Assembly: GCA_944739405.2 (NCBI GenBank)
Contig: OX123186.2
Span: 12,050,995-12,114,994, forward strand
Direction: 5' to 3'
Source of the DNA: Euclidia mi
Taxonomy: Eukaryota > Arthropoda > Insecta > Lepidoptera > Erebidae
DNA length: 64,000 bases
Under the pieces are notes generated by a model. The model saw nothing but the letters and a program-made list of their open reading frames with translations. It was not told the DNA's origin and ran no database searches. Made by a program: the position numbers and the translations under genes. Shown here piece by piece: positions 32,524 to 43,863 of this stretch; position 1 is the first letter of the stretch, and each line of letters starts with the position of its first letter.

Positions 32524-32862
32524 ACATCATCATCATCATCAGCCCTGTATATTAACTGTCCCATTGCTGGGCATAGGCCTCTTCTTACTTTGCGAAGGGT
32601 AAGGCCGTAGTCCACCACGCTGGCCTAGTGCGAGTTGAGTTGGCAGACTTCACATGTCTTTCGACAACATTATGGAGAACTCTCAGACATTCAGGTTTCC
32701 TCACGATGTTTTCCTTAACCGTTTAGCAAGCAATAATTTAACGATTTAATGCGCACATAAATCCGAAAACTCATTGGTGCCCGCCGTGGATTCAAACCCC
32801 GAACCCTCTGCGTAGCAGTCTGTCGGTCTCTCCACTTGGCTATTGCTGCGGTCTAATTAAGT
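32524..32862 (-). mobile_element. SINE family C, full length (tRNA-derived)
   Basis: On the minus strand: tRNA-like head 'gcagcaatagccaagtggag', B box 'gggttcggggtttgaatcc', body 'caccaatgagttttcggatt', 'ggaaaacatcgtgaggaaac', 'aggccagcgtggtggact' (close), then 'agaggcctatgcccagcaat' and a (GAT)n tail. This is a common lepidopteran SINE layout. The 3' end resembles LINE tails at 4577 and 46072. Confidence 0.85.
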
Positions 32863-33141
32863 CACACTAATAATTTCATAATCACAGTTATATGAATTCA
32901 TGCATCTTTGCAGCACACAACCTATAACAATAACACACCACGTCTATTGCACCAGATCCTTCGATTTGACCTCGTGCGTATTTACAATCTGCTTTCATAA
33001 TTAAATAGGAATGTTTCCTGCAAGTGAAATAAATTAAAAAAGTATTTTTTTCTAGTGAAACATGTCAAAATAATAGTAGTTTCATTCATCAATTAATGTT
33101 AAAACTTTATTTAACATTCTTTATCGTCAATTTATTCATAA

Positions 33142-33759
33142 CTAGCTTTTGCCCGCGGCTTCGCGCGCGTTAAATTCGGGTTAACACATATCTACTTTCA
33201 CTCCCAAGTTGTGTGAAGACACTCCTGATTATTCTAAAGAGTCAGAAGCTCTATAGAGTACAAAGTAACGCGGTCAATATCGGCTTTTCAAAGCCATGTT
33301 TCAATACATGTCCAATATAATAATATATCTATAAACACTTTCGCATTTATAATTTTAGTAGGTAGAGAAAATCGTTTCAGCCGTTTGAGCATAGTATATA
33401 ATAATTGGTTTATATATGCGAACAATGTAATCACCGTGCACAACATATCAATATGTATGATGTGACAGTACATTGACAATACTGACAGATAGCACATGCG
33501 CAGCACTTAATTATTCGCGCATGCGTTCTTAGTTCTAAGAGGAAAATTTCTGCCGTACAAACTTCTACCCTCCCTTCAATCCCTCCCAGTTTAATTTTTG
33601 CAACTTATGGTAGCCTATGTCCGTCTCCATAGTCCAATTTATCTCTATATTAAATTTCAACAAAATTGGTTCAGCCGTTTTCGCGTGAAAACGGAACATA
33701 CATACATACATACATACATACATACATACACACTTTCGAATTTATAATATTAGTAAGGA
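33142..33759 (-). mobile_element. Non-autonomous Helitron-like element, 618 bp
   Basis: On the minus strand the ends are A|TCCTTACTAATATTATAAA and 'cgcgcgaagccgcgggcaaaag' (GC hairpin) with CTAG|T. It holds a (CATA)n run (33697-33731) near the TC end and 'aattggttcagccgttttcg'. The first ~290 bp are homologous to 1-377. There is also an internal 'gcatttataattttagtagg' at 33342-33361 resembling a second TC end, so it may be two elements nested or a copy that gained a new end. Confidence 0.6.
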
Positions 33760-33760
33760 T

Positions 33761-34307
33761 AAGGATAAGTATACTTGACAGCAAAACACTATGACGTCAC
33801 TACGTCATATTTCATACAAAACTCTTGGCAAAGGTCGTTTTTGACATTTCATTAAAAGTGCTTGATTTGACAAGTTGGAAACAACCCTATTCCATAGCGT
33901 GTATGGTAACATTTCACAAGTAATTCTAGTGCTATCCCGATTGCATGTATTTTACCATTGTGCATGGGGGTCGGATTTTATTAAAATCAGCTTTATGGTA
34001 TTGATAAAATTTCTATGGACTAACTGTTATGTAATTTTAAAAAGCCAAAGTGTTTTATAGTAGAAACTAGGACTGCTCATAACGACTGTTAAAGATCATA
34101 TAAAAACCGGGCTTGACGGTTTATCTTGGTCTCTGAAGCGCGGGGCAAGTGCTGTTTAACACTACAACACACAATTCCGATATGTTTTCATACTGTGATG
34201 TTATTTTTCTTTTATTTCTTTTGTATTTTATGTATTAGAGGCTCACTACACGTATAAGGCGACTATAAGTGTAGTGAGCAGTTGTTGTAAGCAGATAATC
34301 TATTAAA
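33761..34307. other. AT-rich non-coding DNA
   Basis: No gene or repeat recognised. Confidence 0.4.
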
Positions 34308-34808
34308 AATTGGGCAAGTGCGAATCGGACTCGCGCACGAAGGGTTCCGTACCATCAACTATAAAAGAAAATCACGTTTGTTCTATGTATACTTAAATAT
34401 TTTTTAAGTTTCTACCTGTTTATTAAGATCTAGTAACAAATTGCTTAAAAGTTATGTTTGTTGTATGGGAGCCCCCCTTTATTGTTTACTTTTTTAAATA
34501 TAATTATTTATTTTGAAAGGTAATATACAACTCCATATTGTGTGAAAATTGTAAGCTTCTACCTGTTACCCTTAGTAATTTTGAGCATAAAATGCGAAAA
34601 AAACAAGTTTATTGTATGGGACCCCCCTTGATATTTTAATTTTTTTTTTAGTATTTGTTGTTATAGCGGCAACCGAAATACATAATTTGTGAAAATTTCA
34701 GCTTTCTAGCTATCACGGTTTATGAGATAAGGCCTGGTGACACACAGACGGACAGACAGCGGAGGCTTAGTAACTTTTACCTAAACCTACGAACGGAATC
34801 CTAAAAAT
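34308..34808 (+). repeat. Dispersed repeat U, copy 1 (~500 bp)
   Basis: Starts 'gggcaagtgcgaatcggact', carries 'gaagggttccgtaccat', three 'tgtatgggagcccccc'-like blocks, 'agctatcacggtttatgaga' and ends near 'cacagacggacagacagcgg'. A reverse copy lies at 37598-38087. Widely seen in Lepidoptera; class not known to me. No coding capacity. Confidence 0.75.
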
Positions 34809-35369
34809 ATTTTTGAACCCCTTTTATGACAGTTTGTTGGTACGTCATTTATCATCGCCAAATAGTTTCATCATCGGCATTATTCAAACATCTTTTTACA
34901 ATTTTTCTCTGCTACGTAAACTAGGAGGCACAATATATCATCATCCATTATTAATCTCACTAACATAGATAATTTTATTCATAGTGCTACTGGTGGACGG
35001 TATAGGCCTCTTAGCTGCAGGCACAGATAATCCTCTATGCTAAGCCTGTATGAACATCAAAGAGACAATAGATCGCAACTAAACTGTGCCTAAACATGAA
35101 TAAACAACGGACACAGTTCCAAACTAAACTCAGTTGTGAGGATCTGAGTAAGACATAAAGCCACCATAGTTACTGGCAGATTTAAGATATTGGCTAAGGG
35201 GGGAGAAGTTTGATGCTGGTGAGGATAGCTTTCTTTAAAGAAAACACTACATGTATTTTTTAAATGTAAAAGCCTAACTTACAAATCAAGCAACATTCAA
35301 GAGGAAATACAACTGTGTAAAGATCGGGCAAATTAATAATGATAATAATAATAATATAATAATATTCTA
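34809..35369. other. Non-coding DNA
   Basis: A 'ataggcctcttagctgcag' block near 35010 may be a decayed SINE tail; otherwise nothing recognisable. Confidence 0.3.
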
Positions 35370-35500
35370 CCATATTCACACAACACCATCTAGTCCCAAA
35401 CTAAGCAGAAGCTTGTACTATGGGTACTAGATAATGGATAAACATACATATTTATACTTTTTTTTTTGTAAATACATACATATTATACATAACAACCCTG
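35370..35500 (-). mobile_element. SINE family D, 3' fragment
   Basis: 'ccatctagtcccaaactaag', 'tgggtactagataatgg' and 'ataaacatacatatttatac' are the reverse of the SINE D 3' part. Confidence 0.7.
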
Positions 35501-35719
35501 AAACCAAAACGAGCGTGGCGAGAGGTGCCTAAAAAGCCCTCGATCTCAATACGTCTCATCAAAATGGACGGCAATTAATCGATTATCGACTTAAGGGCGC
35601 AATTTACTTCGTAACATCGCACTCCATACCCGATAATGTAAAGTATCTGTAGGAATATTAACATTGTACATGCGTATAGACGGAGTGCTTCGTCTTGTAA
35701 CATAATTTAGAGCTTATAA

Positions 35720-35962
35720 TTGAGTTGGTTGCGCTGTGGTCTGAAAGAAGATGTTGTGACAAGGATTGAGAAAGGAATCTGGAGAAATTGGTTTGGACAC
35801 GTGGAGCGAATGTGTGAAGAAATAATGACGAATCAAATATATAAGGGAAATGTGTGTGGACATTTATCGATCAAATTGGTGACCACCCGATGTCGCATGC
35901 ACGAAAAGGGTAATAAATGTAGAGGAAGCGCGGGAGGATTTGTAAAAATAGAAGCAATCTAA
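35720..35962 (+). pseudogene. LINE reverse-transcriptase C-terminal remnant
   Basis: The frame reads SWLRCGLKEDVVTRIEKGIW then RNWFGHVERMCEE and TNQIYKGNV. The block RWFGHVERM with an upstream 'GLKEDV' is typical of the C-terminal part of RTE-like retrotransposon polyproteins. Only about 50 residues are convincing and the rest drifts. No tail or TSD was found. Confidence 0.65.
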
Positions 35963-37597
35963 ACTTCTGAGATAAAAAACCTTCTTGGCTTTTCGCACCA
36001 ACAGCTCATCGATTGGATATTAGATATTAAAGTAAATGGCTCTGCCATACCTAGAGTTACTTCGCTAAAGTCGCCCGTCATGTTGGCTTAAATGCCAATA
36101 TTGGGTGCAATGGTGCAATCGACTAACTTGACTCTCTTCGACTGAATTTAAACACTTCTGTCTGAACATAAAGTAAAGTTACTCTGTATAATCCTTCTGC
36201 ATAAATTGTATTTGAAGCACTATCAATAAATTCTTTTGGATGTTAACTGTCTGGATTGCGTAAGTGCACATACGGAATCGTCATCAGTATCGCGGGTGGT
36301 ACTTTTGTTGACACATCAGCTCCTGATTTCTATGGATACAAACAGTAACCGCATAAAACCAGTTATACATAAATGGAATGATTTGACATCAGATTGAAAC
36401 ATCGTCTTCTAATCGTTGTCCTGGTTGCATTCCAATACTTTCGATTAGGAAACAGGGCTCCACTTTGCAGTTTAAATAGATTTGAGAATATCAGCTTATT
36501 CCCAGAGTGACTAACGCCTGGCCTGGTGAATTCAAAGTAACAGTGTTATTTCATAACTTTAACTAATTTCAATATATTCTTGGATAATGACGCCCTAGGA
36601 TGATTATCAAAAATCTTGAATGTTGGGAACGATGACTTACGTGCTTTCCAACGCATGGAGCAGACGATAATTAACATAACACATAACTTCGAACAGTCAG
36701 TGATGAACTCTGGGTCAAACTCAGACCGGACCCGAGACTCTCTACCAGATGCTTACCATTCATAAGTTCTAGACTACACTTCACTACTTCAAATTCCTCT
36801 AATTTTTAAATGCCTTCTCACTGCCATAGTAAAAAAAAAAAGATTATGCACACCCAACACAAAGGAAAAGTGAAAATTGTTATTTATTCCATGTACAACC
36901 TACGCATCCGCCATAACGAGGCATTCAAAAAACTAAAGACCGCTGCAATAATATGTTTTCCGTATCAAATATCACCGCAAAGGAAAAGCCGCTTGGAATT
37001 TTTTGGCTCCACCAATAATAGGGCACATATTAAAGCCATAATGGCGATCGCCACAAATATCAATTGCCGATGAGAATATTCGATACTTCCGCATACAAAA
37101 CTGACCTTTTTTATCTACAGATGTTTTAGAAAACAATGGTATGTTTTTGTTAACGTAATTACAAAACAGATCATGTTTTCGTATCGTGAAGTGAGAGTTT
37201 TAACTAACCCGAATGTCTTTATATCAAAAAAGCAGGGTTTTCACAGAGTTTAATGTCGAGTTTTCCGCCTCTTCGCTAAGATATTATTTGCTTCTTCTAT
37301 TTTCTTTTACACCCACGGAACGAAATGGGCTAGTGACATTTCGTATTCTTAATCCGTCAGCTCACGGCTTTAGGCATTTTTTTAATAAAAATAGTTCAAA
37401 TTGTTTGCCCTCAGAGATCAATAATAGTTTTATGACAGTAACTATAATTCTAAAGGAAAATCATTTATTTCGTACACAAAATGTGATGACATGAAATTTT
37501 AGTGCTAAAGAATAGTCAAAGAAGTATTTGTCAAGTCGCTCCAATTTCAATGGAAACAAAGATTGTTGGCGGGCATTTTACCACGATAGGTCTCTTT
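35963..37597. other. Non-coding DNA, 1.6 kb
   Basis: No recognisable gene or repeat. Open frames at 36810-37073 and 37213-37494 carry no domain I recognise. Confidence 0.35.
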
Positions 37598-38087
37598 TAT
37601 TAGGGTTCCGTACCTAAAAGGTAAAAACCGGGATCCTATTACTAAGCCTCCGCTGTCTGTCTGTCTGTCACCAGACTGTATCTCATAAACCGTGATAGCT
37701 AGAAAGCTGAAATTTTTACAAATTATGTATTTCGGTTGCCGCTATAACAACAAATAAAAAAAAAAATGAAAATATTAAGGGGGGGTCCCATACAATAAAC
37801 GTAGTTTTTGTCGTAATTTTTGCTCAAAATTACCAACAGTAACAGGTAGACGCTTTAAATGTTCACAGGATATGTAGTTGTATATTACCTCATTAAATAA
37901 AAAAAGTTAATAATAAAGGGGGCTCTCATACAACAAATGTATTTTTTAAGCAATTTGTTACTCGATCTTAAGAAACAGGTAGAAACTTAAAAAATATTTA
38001 AGTATACACACAACAAACGTTATTTTCTTTTATAGATGATGGTACGGAACGCTACGTGCGCGAGTCCGACTCGCACTTGACAATTTT
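37598..38087 (-). repeat. Dispersed repeat U, copy 2 (inverted)
   Basis: Reverse complement of 34308-34808: 'tagggttccgtacctaaaag' at left, 'ataaaccgtgatagctagaa' in the middle, and 'gcgagtccgactcgcacttg' at right. Separated from copy 1 by about 2.8 kb. Confidence 0.8.
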
Positions 38088-38277
38088 TTTGTAGAACACA
38101 AAAAGATTTTAATAGGAATTTAAACTTTCATAATCATTAAGATCAACTTATGTATTTTGCGATGTATCTATTTACTTATAACACCTATATACCACGTACC
38201 TTTACTTCGAGTATCCGATATTTCGGCACTGATGCAAGCGCCATGATCATGGATGTGCTGAAATATCATTTATTTTA

Positions 38278-38526
38278 TAGACACATGCCTGTATCCCCGG
38301 AGGGGTAGGCAGAGGTGTAATATTACACCCACATTTCGCCATGAATTTTTAGGTCCCACGTAACAGGGTGCGAGCCTATTGCCGTACCGAGCACATTACC
38401 AGACTCCGTGCTGTTACTGAGAATTTCGTAACAGCAAAAACCAATAACCCTTTGCCCGACCCGAGAATCGAACCCGTGACCTTCCAATCCCACGCACACA
38501 TTTATGCCGCGAGACCAACGAGGCAG
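38278..38526 (-). mobile_element. SINE family A, full length
   Basis: Tail 'cacatgcctgtatccccgg', body 'acattaccagactccgtgct', B box 'agaatcgaacccgtgacc', head end 'gaccaacgaggcagg'. Confidence 0.9.
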
Positions 38527-39628
38527 GCAAATATGCCGGTGGATAAATTTTACTAGCAAGCACATCGGTCTATGGGCTTTTGCTTACGACACCATTACTT
38601 GCAAAAGCACCGAAACATTAAAAACTCGACGCAAAAGCACGTTGTTCACACTTAAAAAACTTTGAGCACTATTATGTGAAACGTACAAATGAGTATGCAA
38701 AATGGCATAAGTACCAATTTCACAAAACAGAATGTCTTCTAAATATTAATCATGTCAACTTTACACTTGCTTAAGAAATATATTTTAAGGTACTGCTCTT
38801 TTGAGCTTGATCACTGCGCTTAAAATGGGTGGGCTTGAAATTGACGTTGCGACTAATAGCATCTCAGACCAGTGGCGTTAATTTAATAAAAAAATGCATA
38901 TTCAAATAAACATCTTTCTTTGATTTATTATTACGAATTTTGATAATTTTCTTGAAGTTCTTTGAAATTGACACTGCTGTCTTCTTTCAATTTCATTTGA
39001 AATTCGCGTACATTTTTTAACTTTTGAATATTTAAATTCTGTCTTTTTTTCAGACTTTTCTTTTTTTACTACGATGAGTAGATAGAATAGTAAATGCTAG
39101 ATGTGCTTAAATAGTGTATTTTGATTTTTGCATTGTTAGCAGTCTGCAATGGAATGCATGCTAAAGATAAAAAAAAATTGGTAAGTGCCTACCGCCAGCC
39201 ATGGACACACAAGCAACACCAGATACATCACATGTACGTTGCTGCCCTTGGGAACGGGAAAAGGAACAGAAGGAGCAGCGGGATGAGGCAGAAAGAAAAG
39301 GGAATGGGTCCTCCTGCATTCTCACTCATCAAAAAAACGCATCAGTATCTATAGATACTGTTACTTTACGTCGATATTATTTATATATGTCACCGGAAAA
39401 TAACAAGAACCACAAATTTATAAATTGCCTAGGAAATTTATAAACTTTCGTAGGATTAAGTAGGTAAGCAAGCAGCAAGTTTATCAATTTGCGAAATTGT
39501 GGACATAAAATAATACAATTTATCTTCCGTTTAGAATCCTACGAAAGTAGGAGTAGAAATTTCCTAGGAAATTTATAAATTTGCGGATCTTATTATCTTC
39601 CAGTGACTTATATCCATATCCACGAAGC
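38527..39628. other. AT-rich non-coding DNA
   Basis: No confirmed gene. A polypyrimidine-AG acceptor-like site at about 39053 and a donor-like GGTAAGTG near 39180 are present, but the sequence between them has early stops in the frame tried. Confidence 0.3.
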
Positions 39629-39850
39629 AAATAATATATTTGTCGCAGAACCGATAACCGTTGGAGTAATCGTATTCTAGAGTGGCGACCGCACCTTGGC
39701 AAGTGTAGTTTAGGACGCCCTCCGGTTAGGTGGAGTGGCGATATACGCAAAGTGGCTGGCAGCGGCTGGTCACGAAGAGCCGCAAATCGGGCTCAGTGTT
39801 GTGCCATTGGAGAGGCCTATATCCAGCAGTAGATAACGGCAGGCTGAAAT
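39629..39850 (+). mobile_element. LINE 3' tail, 5'-truncated, candidate 9-bp TSD
   Basis: The frame from about 39646 reads RTDNRWSNRILEWRPHLGKC, then GRPPVRWSGDIRKVAGSGW and GEAYIQQ followed by a stop, the same protein C-terminus as 4577-4729. AAATAATAT occurs before (39629-39637) and after (about 39847-39855). The family tail 'ggctga' is kept. 'cctatatccagcag' corresponds to the EAYVQQW codons. Confidence 0.75.
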
Positions 39851-41276
39851 AATATCGTCATGAAGAACCATCATACTTGACATCAAAGCCTATACCATTA
39901 TTATTATGTCTGACCCGCGTGGTCTTGTTTGCCAAATCCTTCCATAGACTCACATCGCTTTTGTTACTCAATTGGGAGAGCCCTGCGTCCAGTAGAAAGT
40001 TGCGCAGTGTGATAGTTTGTTTTCTACCACAGATAATACAAACAATAATCGTCTTGTTTACTACTTATTCTAGGTATTCTACACAATAGTGCTGTTTCAA
40101 GTAAAATGAAAACTAAAATAAGCCGTAATTTGAATTATATTTAGTACAATGGGTGGACGTAATTTAAATTTAGATAGAAGTGGAAATACTGATATTGAGA
40201 CATCACTATTTCTAAATGAATACAATATAGTTTGCAAAAACGGAAAATTACAGCTTGTTCATGGGTTAAGACGTGTTATAATCTGATCTAATATGATCTA
40301 TGCGAAAGGTTTAAGTGCATAATTTGTAACAACGCGTGTAGAGCCGTGTCAGATCACTAGATCAAAAGATTAAACAACTTATTGACGAAGCATATGGTAC
40401 AAAACATTATACATATATGTAGTAAATCTCGACTTTGCATCCAAAAGCTACACAACCATCGCATTTACGTCTAACACACCCAAACGCGTAGAAATAAACA
40501 TAAATCACAACTGTGAATTCTCCCTTCGACACGTGTTTTCCTGTTTCATTTTTCACAGTATTTGCGCACACTCTGATTACTGATGTAAGTGATGCGACAC
40601 ATCAGCAGAAACTGTCACTGAACATTCGGATGAACACACTCGCAGTGTTTTCACGGCTCAGCTGAACCTTCCAACGCTGCGTCGGTGTCGCGTCTGTCAA
40701 ATATTCTACGCAACGCGTTTCGCGATCGAAAGTTAGTCGTAGCCGTTGCATAGTGCTGACTGTTCGGCACGTTTGATGTATAAACCCAACCGAATACTAC
40801 AACCGACAATTCAATGGCTGAAATACTGGCGCCATATTATCAGTAGGTGTGTTGCTACACTTAGGGGAAAAATTATGCTATGTAAGATGCTTATCGCCTT
40901 AAAGGCTGACGTTCTCAAGGAAAATGACCTAGTTTGTCACTTCAAGAGATGCCGCTAGGTGCCGGACGCATATTGCAGGGAATAAAAATAATTTGAGGGA
41001 AACGTAATCTGCGAAGTGCGGGCGTTGCCTTTTATTCTTATACAAGTTTTTGGTCTGATTCAACTGATATCAGTAGAGTTTTACAAACAAATTAGTAAAC
41101 ATATTGTTAGTAAAATATATATCCATAGAATCACATTTGTGTACTGTGTGTAATTCTTATTACATTTTTAAATTGTTGATTGTTAGTGTTTTTATTGCTC
41201 GGCTAGAAACATGGATTTGATTACTATCTAGGACAGATCATCGATATTTTTAAGATACCTCGATGTCATGTCCATT
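39851..41276. other. Mixed non-coding DNA with a CpG-rich patch
   Basis: Mostly featureless. At 40640-40760 a CpG-rich stretch ('gcaacgcgtttcgcgatcga') stands out from the AT-rich background and could be promoter DNA. The frame after it (40770-40958) shows no known domain. Confidence 0.3.
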
Positions 41277-41345
41277 TTTTAGTACCCATAGTACAAGCTC
41301 TGTTTACTTTGGGACTAGATGGTATTGTGATAGAATGTGATATAT
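41277..41345 (+). mobile_element. SINE family D, 3' fragment
   Basis: 'agtacccatagtacaagctc' and 'actttgggactagatgg' match the 3' part of the 24415 copy. Confidence 0.55.
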
Positions 41346-41493
41346 TATGTCTGTTACGAACATAGTTTTACATTGACGGTCGGCGGCCGGTCCCAATATC
41401 CGCACCATCCATGGATTTCAAGATAACAGATACACATTTGACATATTTTGTATGGAGCTTATGTCAATGCTTTTTATTTATTTATTTATTAAT

Positions 41494-41726
41494 CCATGTG
41501 GTGACGGATTAAGAATACGGAATGTCTCGACCCCATATCATCCCATGGGTGTCGTAAGAGCCGACAGAGGGAGCATATTATGCAGAGAACAGCACTGTAA
41601 GAGAAGGAAAACTTGATACAAACCCTATACCAACCCGTTTGGCCAGCGTGGTATAGTAGGCCAATTCCTCCTTTCAAAGGAGAGGCCTAGTCCAGCAGTG
41701 GACTGTTAAAGGCTGATGATGATGAT
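41494..41726 (+). mobile_element. SINE family B, full length
   Basis: Starts 'ccatgtggtgacggattaag', ends 'ggctgatgatgatg'. Body as in 26149. Candidate short TSD ATTTATT on both sides. Immediately followed by a reversed SINE A. Confidence 0.88.
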
Positions 41727-41740
41727 TTATTGTTTATATA

Positions 41741-41987
41741 TAGACTCACGCCTGTATCCCCGAAGGGGTACGCAGAGGTGTAAGATTACACCCACATTTC
41801 GCCATGAATTTTTAGGACCCACGTAATGGGAGGCGAGCCTATTGCCGTTACCGGGCACATCACCAGACTCCGTGCTGCTACTGAGAATTCGGAAAAACCC
41901 AGTAACACTTTTGCCTGACCTGGGAATCGAAGCCGGGACCTCCGTTCAGCAATCGCATACGCTATCCACTGGACCACGGAGGCAGTC
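41741..41987 (-). mobile_element. SINE family A, full length
   Basis: Tail 'tagactcacgcctgtatccc', body 'catcaccagactccgtgctg', B box 'gggaatcgaagccggg', head end 'ggaccacggaggcagtc'; head subtype as 14458 and 28870. Its tail faces the tail of the SINE B just to the left. Confidence 0.92.
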
Positions 41988-42026
41988 AGCTGTTTCTTTT
42001 TTCTTTAATCTCTAAAGCCATGGATA

Positions 42027-42220
42027 TGTGGGGGTGTTGTGTGTGAAGAAAGAAATTAACGAAATACTGCAATATATAAACTTTACTGTGGTACCACATT
42101 GAAATATAAATAAACTATAAAGCTACGACCTAACTGTAGGGGAGCGTGGAGACGACTGCTGCGCCGCACTTACACAATAGCGAGCCTTGTATACAATTTG
42201 TAGCGTCAGCAGCCGCTACA
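42027..42220 (-). repeat. 3' LTR of the Ty3-type element
   Basis: Plus-strand text starts TGTGGGGGTGTTGTGTG and ends AGCCGCTACA. Same length as 43666-43859 without indels. Confidence 0.9.
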
Positions 42221-42240
42221 ATACTCCCCCCTTTATTAAA
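42221..42240 (-). other. Polypurine tract of the Ty3-type element
   Basis: Minus strand 'aaaggggggagtat' directly before the 3' LTR, the expected priming place for plus-strand DNA synthesis. Confidence 0.75.
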
Positions 42241-42290
42241 AAAAGAAAAAGCATGGAACTACAAATTTAACAATACGCGAGATCAATATT

Positions 42291-42690
42291 ACATACATAC
42301 ATATCGTCACGCCTTTTATCCCCGAAGGGGTAGGCAGAGGTGTATTTCTACACCCACTTTTCGCCAGATATACTTTAGTCCCACGTAATAAGGGGCGAGC
42401 CTATTGCCGTACCGGGCACATTTCCAGACTCCGTGCTGCTACTGAGAATTTCGTGACAGAAAAACCCAATAACACTGCCCGACCCAGGAATCGAACCCGG
42501 GACCTCCCGATCCCACGCGCACATTTATGCCGCGAGACCAACGAGGCAGTCGTATAGGGTTTGATGTCGAGTTGTCCGTCTCTACGCAAAGATGGTATTT
42601 GCGTCGTGTTATCCCTTAGTCGCCTCTTACGACACCCACGGAAAGATAGAGGGTGGTGACACTTGTATTCTATGCCGTCAACCACACGGT
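42291..42690 (-). mobile_element. Composite SINE nested in the Ty3-type element
   Basis: Same arrangement as 22168-22569: (ACAT)n tail, SINE A body, tRNA head, B-type head ending 'gccgtcaaccacacgg'. It inserted after the LTR element. Possible short TSD AATATT. Confidence 0.9.
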
Positions 42691-42899
42691 CTATAATATT
42701 AAGATAGGTAATATTTAGATAGGTACAAAAAATAAATAACATAAAATGATAATCAATAACTTCTGCTAGCGCTCGCGAATCGCGTCGTATCATTAACCTG
42801 TATCAAGTTACCGGAGAGTGCGCTAGTTCTGAGAATGCATACTAAGTAAAAACACTGTACGGATGCCACATGTGGGATTCTTTAAGTCTATAAACTAAG

Positions 42900-43648
42900 A
42901 ATTTATTTTTAGGACCGATATAAAGTTACTTTTAATTTAAAACACAATATCTGAACATGACTGCCGTTACTGTCGAACTTCCTTTGCTCATCGTAAGCCG
43001 CTTGTACAGAGAGCTGGTCGTACGAAGAAGCAAATACGTTCACTGATTCTGCCAGCGATCTTCGTATTCTGAGATGACAGGGTGCGCAATCCAACACTGA
43101 GCGGTATTCATCCTCGCCTCCAAGTGTGATGAGCCGCTGCGACGCGTGCACTGTACTATAGAGTGCCACCGCCGATCCCGTGTCGATCTCGTCCTCAGAG
43201 TAAAGCTGCGTATTATCGGTCTTGGTGCGGAATGCTGCCTCGCCACCAAGGTCAATACGCCTTACGCGTTATGCCTCGAACTACGCACTGTCCTACAGAG
43301 TGCCGCCTTCCTGCAAAGTGCCGCCGCCGTATGCCGCTCCGTAATTCTCTGCCCATGTTGCCATGATCACTGTTGTCGGCAGATCATCCTGTTGTATATT
43401 CCATATGTATTCAAATCCTCCACGCGTTGCACGTGTCCTGACTCAGCTGTTCTCCGCAGTTAGGTCGTAAGCACTTTTGGTCGTACGGAAAAGGGCGAGT
43501 CGTCTCCCATGAGTCCAGGTTGACTCCGTGTCCATGCTGCTTGGCTGCTCGCTGTTGCCACGCGCACATGCGCTTGTTTGAGTCCCCTGACCATGTGCAC
43601 GTGCGTCGATGCCGCGTTGCCGAAGCTGAGCCGAAGGTTGCGTGTTTG
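42900..43648 (-). pseudogene. gag-like or leader remnant of the Ty3-type element
   Basis: GC-rich DNA between PBS and PPT. On the minus strand 42909-43169 gives a frame with RRSLAESVNVFASSYDQLS and AAYDEQRKFDS, and 43411-43648 another short frame. Stops separate them. No zinc knuckle or protease is seen. Assignment to gag rests on position only. Confidence 0.4.
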
Positions 43649-43665
43649 ATGTCAGGGGTCACCAA
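43649..43665 (-). other. Primer-binding site of the Ty3-type element
   Basis: Minus strand TTGGTGACCCCTGAC directly after the 5' LTR. TGGTGACCCC is complementary to a tRNA 3' end bearing CCA and is typical of insect Mag-type elements. Confidence 0.7.
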
Positions 43666-43859
43666 TGTGGGGGTGTTGTGTGTGAAAAAAGAAATAAACG
43701 AAATACTGCAATATATAAACTTTACTGTGGTACCACATTTAAATATAAATAAACTATAAAGCTACGACCTAACTGTAGGGGAGCGTGGAGACGACTGCTG
43801 CGCCGCACTTACACAATAGCGTGCCTTGTATATAATTTGTAGCGTCAGCAGCCGCTACA
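43666..43859 (-). repeat. 5' LTR of the Ty3-type element
   Basis: Pairs with 42027-42220. Begins TGTAGCGGCTGCTG on the minus strand and ends CACCCCCACA before the PBS. Confidence 0.9.
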
Positions 43860-43863
43860 GATA

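Larger units (their letters stand above)
42023..43863 (-). mobile_element. Ty3-type LTR retrotransposon, internally deleted (minus strand)
   Basis: Two 194-bp direct repeats (42027-42220 and 43666-43859), each TG...CA, differ at about five positions (~97% identical). On the minus strand the 5' LTR (43859-43666) is followed by TTGGTGACCCCTGAC, a primer-binding site of the type used by lepidopteran Mag-like Ty3 elements, and the 3' LTR is preceded by AAAGGGGGGAG, a polypurine tract. A 4-bp TSD GATA flanks it (42023-42026, 43860-43863). The interior (~1.45 kb) lacks protease, RT and integrase and has a composite SINE nested at 42291-42690. It could move only with proteins from an intact relative. 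Confidence 0.85.

Noticed and set aside
35720..35962. Host gene with an 80-residue product
   Set aside because: The N-terminal half matches LINE reverse-transcriptase C-termini (GLKEDV, FGHVERM) and the rest has no similarity to known proteins.
39053..39185. Polypyrimidine-AG followed by a GGTAAGTG, possibly an internal exon
   Set aside because: The frame after the acceptor has a stop within about ten codons and the open part later lacks a start or acceptor in phase.
40640..40958. CpG-rich patch followed by a 70-residue frame, possibly a promoter and exon
   Set aside because: No Inr with a correctly placed DPE or TATA could be fixed, and the frame has no signal peptide, domain or donor site. 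Kept only as a remark.
42291..42690. Treating the nested composite SINE as part of the LTR element
   Set aside because: The same ~400-bp unit occurs at two other unlinked sites, one with an 11-bp TSD, so it is an independent insertion.
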